16,880 bases of DNA from Actinomycetota bacterium. GTDB taxonomy: Bacteria > Actinomycetota > Thermoleophilia > Gaiellales > Gaiellaceae. A program made the position numbers and the translations under genes. This document shows, piece after piece, positions 13,180-16,880 of this stretch. The stretch covers positions 1 through 16,880 of the forward strand of contig JACCZA010000068.1 in the NCBI GenBank assembly GCA_013696185.1, given 5' to 3'. How positions within the stretch are numbered: the stretch's first letter is position 1; each line of letters opens with the position of its first letter. The notes below the pieces were generated by a model, which saw nothing but the letters and a program-made list of their open reading frames with translations, was not told the DNA's origin and did no database searches.

Positions 13180-14195
13180 CCCGTGTCGGCCTCGCCGCGA
13201 CCGCGTCCTACCTGCCCGAGCGCTGGGCGAGCGCTGCCGAGATCGCCGGGCTCTCCGGCATCCCCGAGGACGTGCTGCGGGACAAGTTCGGCCTCGCCGG
13301 CAAGCACATCGCCGCCGAGGACGAGCACGTGAGCGATCTCTCGGTGCGCGCCGGCGAGCGGCTGCTCGCCGAGCAAGGGCTCGAGCCGGGCGAGATCGAC
13401 GTCGTCGTCTACTACGGCTCGACCTGGAAGGACTATCCCGTCTGGCAGGCAGCCCCGTGGATCGCGCACCGGCTCGGCTGCGAGCGCGCCTTCGCCGTCG
13501 AGTACGACAACGTCTCGTGCGGGACGCCCGTCGCGCTGCGCCTCTGCCGCAACCTGCTCGTTGCCGAGCCGCGCCTGCGCACCGTGCTCGCGGTCGCGGC
13601 CTCGCGCGAGTCGTATCTCCTCGACTACGCCAACGAGCGCTCGCGCTTCATGTTCACCTTCGGCGACGGCGCGGTCGCCGGCCTGCTCGTCCGCGACGGC
13701 GGCGAGAACGAGGTGCTCGCGACGCACACGGTGACGGACGGCTCGCTCTCGCTCAGGGTCAAGGTGCCCGCCGGGGGCAGCGTCGAGCCCGCGTCGGAGC
13801 AGACCCTCGCTCGGCGCCGGCACTCGCTCGACGTCGACGACCCGGCGGCGATGAAGCAGCGCCTCGACGCGGTCAGCCACGGCAACTTCATGCGCGCCGC
13901 CGAGGGGGCGCTCGAGCGCTCGGACGCGCGGCTGGAGGACGTCTCGTACCTCTGCGGGATCCACATGAAGCGCTCGATGCACGAGGCGCTCGTCCGCGCG
14001 CTCGGCCTGCCGCTCGACCGGGCTGCCTACCTCGACGACACGGGGCACATGAGCGGTGTCGACCCGCTCCTGGCACTCGACCGTGCCGCCCGCGCCGGAG
14101 CGCTCGCCGGCGGCGATCTGGTCCTGCTCCTCGCGGCCGGCACGGGCTACACCTGGGCGGCGACCGCGCTGCGCTGGGGTGCGTTCGCGCCGTGA
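13176..14195 (+). CDS. KASIII-like (FabH/thiolase-fold) enzyme with Cys-His-His site
   Basis: This is a 339-residue protein of the thiolase superfamily, ketoacyl synthase III branch. Seen are the nucleophile Cys115 in YDNVSCGTPVAL, TFGDGAVAGLLV (161-172), the first catalytic His263 in CGIHMKRSMHEAL and the C-terminal GTGYTWAATALRW (322-334). At the place where FabH has the catalytic Asn, this protein has His291 in DTGHMSGVDPLLAL, spaced 28 residues after His263. FabH-type enzymes condense or transfer acyl groups between CoA and ACP or small molecules. No acyl carrier protein lies nearby. Between a hydratase, a dehydrogenase and a CoA ligase it may make or break a C-C bond in a CoA intermediate, or transfer an acyl group. 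The reaction is not deducible. It overlaps both neighbours by 4 bp. Confidence 0.85.
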   Translation: MTRVGLAATASYLPERWASAAEIAGLSGIPEDVLRDKFGLAGKHIAAEDEHVSDLSVRAGERLLAEQGLEPGEIDVVVYYGSTWKDYPVWQAAPWIAHRLGCERAFAVEYDNVSCGTPVALRLCRNLLVAEPRLRTVLAVAASRESYLLDYANERSRFMFTFGDGAVAGLLVRDGGENEVLATHTVTDGSLSLRVKVPAGGSVEPASEQTLARRRHSLDVDDPAAMKQRLDAVSHGNFMRAAEGALERSDARLEDVSYLCGIHMKRSMHEALVRALGLPLDRAAYLDDTGHMSGVDPLLALDRAARAGALAGGDLVLLLAAGTGYTWAATALRWGAFAP

Positions 14196-14641
14196 TCGTG
14201 GACGGCCTCGACGGCGCACGCGCGCTCGCCGGACGCGAGCTCGGGCCTTCCGCGTGGCTCGAGGTCACCCAGGCGCGCGTCGACGCATTCGCCGAGTGCA
14301 CCGACGACCACCAGTGGATCCACGTCGACCCCGAACGCGCCGCCGCCGGACCGTTCGGCGCCACGATCGCGCACGGCCTTCTCACCCTCTCGCTCGTCGT
14401 CCGCTTCTGGGAGGAGCTCGTCGAGGTGCAGGGAGTCCGGCTCGTCGTCAACTACGGGCTGAACCGCGTCCGGTTTCCCGCACCCGTCCCCGTCGGGGCC
14501 AGGATCCGCGGGCGCTTCACGGTCGTGGACGTGGTCGAGGTGGCGGGGGGCGTGCAGGCGACATCCACGGCGCTCGTCGAGCTCGAGGGCGGCGAGAAGC
14601 CCGCCTGCGCGGCCGAGCTCGTCCTGCGCTTCCTCGCATGA
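14192..14641 (+). CDS. MaoC-like hot-dog dehydratase/hydratase
   Basis: This is a 149-residue single hot-dog-fold protein of the MaoC/(R)-enoyl-CoA hydratase group, NodN-like in the stretch NYGLNRVRFPAPVPVGARI (87-105). The catalytic pair is present as Asp39 and His44 in TDDHQWIHVDPERA (D-x4-H), followed by FGATIAHGLLTLSL (55-68), the hydratase-2 motif. Members hydrate trans-2-enoyl-CoA to (R)-3-hydroxyacyl-CoA. The start is the GTG at 14192 in the GTGA overlap; the frame is open upstream but arginine-rich and not conserved. It has no evident ribosome site, so it depends on coupling to the previous gene. Next to a dehydrogenase of the (R)-3-hydroxy type, the stereochemistry of the two steps would match. 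Confidence 0.9.
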   Translation: MIVDGLDGARALAGRELGPSAWLEVTQARVDAFAECTDDHQWIHVDPERAAAGPFGATIAHGLLTLSLVVRFWEELVEVQGVRLVVNYGLNRVRFPAPVPVGARIRGRFTVVDVVEVAGGVQATSTALVELEGGEKPACAAELVLRFLA

Positions 14642-15375
14642 GTCGCGCGGTCCTCGTCACCGGGGCTGCCCGCGGGATCGGTCGCGCGATCGCCGAGCGG
14701 CTGACCGCGGCCGGCGACGACGTGCTCGCGGTCGACCTCGAGCCGGACCCCGGTGGGCCGGGAGCGCCCTTCGCCGCCGACCTCGCGAGCCGCGCCGGGA
14801 ACAAAGCGGCCATCGACGCCGTGCTCGCGCGCTTCGGCCGCCTCGACGCGATCGTGGCGAACGCCGGCTTCCAGCACGTCGCGCCGATCGGCGAGTTCCC
14901 GGAGGAGCGCTGGGACGCGCTGCTGGCGCTCCTCTTGACGAGCCCGTTCCTGCTCGCACGGTACGGCTGGGAGGCGCTCTCGGCCTCCGGCGAGGGCAGG
15001 TTCGTCGCGATCGCCTCGGCGCACGGCCTCGTCGCCTCGCCGTTCAAGGCCGGCTACGTCGCGGCGAAGCACGGCGTGCTCGGGCTCGTGAAGACGCTCG
15101 CGCTCGAGGGCGCCGGGCGCGGGATCACGGCGACCGCCGTCTGCCCCGCCTTCGTGCGGACGGCGATCGTCGAGGCGCAGATCGAGGCGCAGGCGCGGGC
15201 GCACGGCGTGCCGGAGGAGCGCGTGCTGGAGGACGTCCTGCTCGCGCCGCAGGCGGTGAAGCGGCTGATCGAGCCCGACGAGGTGGCGGGCGTCGTCGAG
15301 TTCCTGCTCGGCCCGGGCGGCCGCGCCTTCACCGGAGTGCCCGTGACGATGGATCTCGGCTGGACGGCTCGCTAG
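14638..15375 (+). CDS. Short-chain dehydrogenase, 3-hydroxybutyrate dehydrogenase-like
   Basis: This is a 245-residue classical SDR oxidoreductase using NAD(P)H. The cofactor motif is TGAARGIG (8-15), then NAGFQH (75-80). Catalytic Ser127, Tyr140 and Lys144 sit in ASAHGLVASPFKAGYVAAKHG. The stretches NAGFQHVAPIGEFPEERWD, SAHGLVASPFK and the ending MDLGWTAR match D-3-hydroxybutyrate dehydrogenases closely, so it likely oxidises a 3-hydroxy acid or 3-hydroxyacyl compound. Odd: the position of the fourth catalytic residue, normally Asn in the LAINLxSxF motif, is Leu99 (LLALLLTSPF). Start ATG in the ATGA overlap, no ribosome site of its own. Its TAG stop shares CTAG with the stop of the convergent MMPL gene. 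Last gene of the operon. Confidence 0.9.
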   Translation: MSRAVLVTGAARGIGRAIAERLTAAGDDVLAVDLEPDPGGPGAPFAADLASRAGNKAAIDAVLARFGRLDAIVANAGFQHVAPIGEFPEERWDALLALLLTSPFLLARYGWEALSASGEGRFVAIASAHGLVASPFKAGYVAAKHGVLGLVKTLALEGAGRGITATAVCPAFVRTAIVEAQIEAQARAHGVPEERVLEDVLLAPQAVKRLIEPDEVAGVVEFLLGPGGRAFTGVPVTMDLGWTAR

Positions 15376-16880
15376 CCGCGCCTGCCCTCGACCTGCACGC
15401 GCGGCAGCCAGCGCAGCCACGACGGCAGGTACCAGTTGCGCTCGCCGAGCAGCACCATCGCCGCGGGCACGAGCACGGAGCGGATCAGCGTCGCGTCGAT
15501 GAGGAGCGAGACGGCGATGCCGAACCCCATCTGCTGGAACATGACGAGGTCGCCCGCGGCGAAGCCCGAGAAGACGACGATGATGATCAGCGCCGCGCCG
15601 GTGATCAGGCGCGCTGTCGACCCGACGCCGTAGGCGACCGACTCGGAGTTGTCGCCCGTCAGAGTGAAGCGCTCGCGGATCCGACTGAGCAGGAACACGT
15701 GGTAGTCCATCGAGAGGCCGAACAGCACCGAGAAGAGGAAGAGCGGCACCCACGCCTCGACCGCCTCCACGCGCTCGAAGCCGAAGAGCTCGTTGCCGAC
15801 GCCCCACTGGAACACGAGCACGAGCAGGCCGTAGGCGGCCCCGACGGAGAGGAGGTTGAGCCCGATCGCCTTCGCCGAGACGACGATCGAGCGGAACGCG
15901 ATCGTCAGCAGGACGAAGCTCAGCCCGAGCACGAAGGCGAAGACGATGGGCAGCCAGCGGCCGACGAGGGCGGAGTAGTCGATCGCCTCGGCCGTCTCGC
16001 CGGTGACGAGCGCCTCGGCACCGGTGCCGGCGAGCGCCGCGGGCACGTCCACCGCGCGCAGCTGCTCGACCGCCCGGATCGCGCGCCGGTCGCGGCTGTC
16101 GCCGAGCACGAGCGCCTGGACGACGGCGAGGTTGCGCTCCTCGTGGAGCTGCACCTCCGGGTCGCGGAAGAGCGGGTTCACTGCGAGGCGCTGCTCCAGG
16201 CGGCGGATCCCGGCCCGTACCGCCGGCGCCCTCACGTCGCCGTCCACCACGACCTGGACGGAATCGTTCGTGCCGACGCCGAAGGCCTCCTCGAGGGCGA
16301 GAAAGCCCTGCTTCGCGGGGAAGCGGTCGGGGAGCGTGCGGATGCCCGCGGAGCCGGTGTGGAGGTCGAGCACCGGCGCGGCCGCGGCCAGTAGCAGGGC
16401 GATCGAGGCGACGAGGCTCACGACCGGGCGCCGCATCACACGCCGTACGATGCCGCCCCAGAAGCGGCCCTCCTGTCCGGCCGAGCGCTCGGCGGCGCGG
16501 CCGAGCCAGGGGATCCTGAGCGCGTTCACGCTGTCGCCCAGCAGGCCGAGCAGCGCCGGCAGGAGCGTCAGTGCCGCGAGCACCGAGACGACCCCGACGA
16601 GGATCGCCCCGACCGCCAGGCTGCGCAGGATCGTGTCCGGGACGAGCACCATGCCGGTGAGGGCGAGCACGAAGGCGATGCCGCTGAAGACGACGGCGCG
16701 GCTCGCGGTGGCGCCCGCTGCAGCGATCGCATCGAGCTGCTCCCGTCCCCGCGCGCGTTCCTCCCGCAGGCGCGAGACGATGAAGAGGGAGTAGTCGATG
16801 CCGAGCGCGAGGCCCATCCCCGAGATCATGTTCACGACGAAGAACGACAGCTCGAACGCCTGCCCGACGAGCGCGGTCAG
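15372..16880 (-). CDS. MMPL-family RND transporter, C-terminal part (5' end outside window)
   Basis: This is an integral membrane exporter of the RND superfamily, MmpL/YdfJ branch, expected to move lipids or hydrophobic compounds with the proton gradient. The frame is open from the window edge: 502 residues are visible and the N-terminus is missing (perhaps about 200 residues, by comparison with usual lengths). The fragment begins in a membrane segment and has GLALGIDYSLFIVSRLREE near residues 23-41, the first SSD-type motif, followed by helices to about 115. A soluble domain spans about 165-300. The second helix bundle has GLSMDYHVFLLSRIRERF near 388-405, and the end is RNWYLPSWLRWLPRVQVEG. 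Both halves of the repeat carry the conserved Gly-x-x-Asp-Tyr motif. It converges on the dehydrogenase, sharing CTAG as overlapping stops. Substrate unknown; no sign that it works with the operon. Confidence 0.93.
   Translation of the reverse strand: MTALVGQAFELSFFVVNMISGMGLALGIDYSLFIVSRLREERARGREQLDAIAAAGATASRAVVFSGIAFVLALTGMVLVPDTILRSLAVGAILVGVVSVLAALTLLPALLGLLGDSVNALRIPWLGRAAERSAGQEGRFWGGIVRRVMRRPVVSLVASIALLLAAAAPVLDLHTGSAGIRTLPDRFPAKQGFLALEEAFGVGTNDSVQVVVDGDVRAPAVRAGIRRLEQRLAVNPLFRDPEVQLHEERNLAVVQALVLGDSRDRRAIRAVEQLRAVDVPAALAGTGAEALVTGETAEAIDYSALVGRWLPIVFAFVLGLSFVLLTIAFRSIVVSAKAIGLNLLSVGAAYGLLVLVFQWGVGNELFGFERVEAVEAWVPLFLFSVLFGLSMDYHVFLLSRIRERFTLTGDNSESVAYGVGSTARLITGAALIIIVVFSGFAAGDLVMFQQMGFGIAVSLLIDATLIRSVLVPAAMVLLGERNWYLPSWLRWLPRVQVEGRRG

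Noticed and set aside
14452..15807. Minus-strand open frame of 451 codons opposite the dehydrogenase and the MMPL end
   Set aside because: It would overlap both the SDR gene and, in another frame, the MMPL gene; repetitive Arg/Ala composition only.

Overview
The window is GC-rich throughout (roughly 70% by eye). Codon third positions are almost always G or C, GTG starts are common, and genes are packed with start and stop codons overlapping by 4 bp. With FAD-free CoA chemistry, Liv-type importers and an MmpL/YdfJ-type exporter, this fits a high-GC actinobacterium. A deep lineage such as Thermoleophilia is possible, but that placement is an inference from style, not from a marker gene. No rRNA, tRNA, IS element, CRISPR array or phage gene was seen.

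Left part (1-3431, + strand). The last codons of an upstream gene end at 76. They are followed by a polar amino-acid ABC importer: ATPase (231-1094), periplasmic-type binding protein (1091-1999), a strong 12-bp-stem hairpin (2021-2052), then two HisM/GlnP-type permeases (2074-2748 and 2745-3431). The hairpin sits exactly between the binding protein and the permeases, where differential expression is usual.

Middle (3388-5450). A MoxR-type AAA+ ATPase lies on the minus strand. Its last codons are out of frame because of one extra base in a four-base run (3495-3498); in the shifted frame a family-typical C-terminus ends at 3441. Divergent from it is an aldo/keto reductase (4500-5450). Both genes appear to have leaderless-type starts.

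Right part (5531-15375, + strand). A recognisable sigma-70-like promoter (5460-5489) precedes eleven genes that read as one transcription unit: a branched-chain-type binding protein, two ATPases (LivG and LivF types), two permeases (LivH and LivM types), an alpha/beta hydrolase, an acyl-CoA synthetase, a TetR regulator, a KASIII/thiolase-fold enzyme, a MaoC-type hydratase and a short-chain dehydrogenase of the 3-hydroxybutyrate dehydrogenase type. From livG to the dehydrogenase every junction is a 4-bp ATGA or GTGA overlap, nine in a row. The logical reading is import of an organic acid or ester, hydrolysis and/or CoA activation, then hydration, oxidation and C-C bond chemistry at the CoA level, under a TetR repressor made from the same message. 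The substrate is not known. No acyl-CoA dehydrogenase or classical thiolase is present, and the KASIII-like enzyme and the dehydrogenase each carry a changed active-site residue. This operon is the best candidate for an undescribed system.

Right edge (15372-16880, minus strand). The C-terminal part of an MMPL-family RND transporter runs off the window. Its stop codon shares the tetranucleotide CTAG with the stop of the dehydrogenase.
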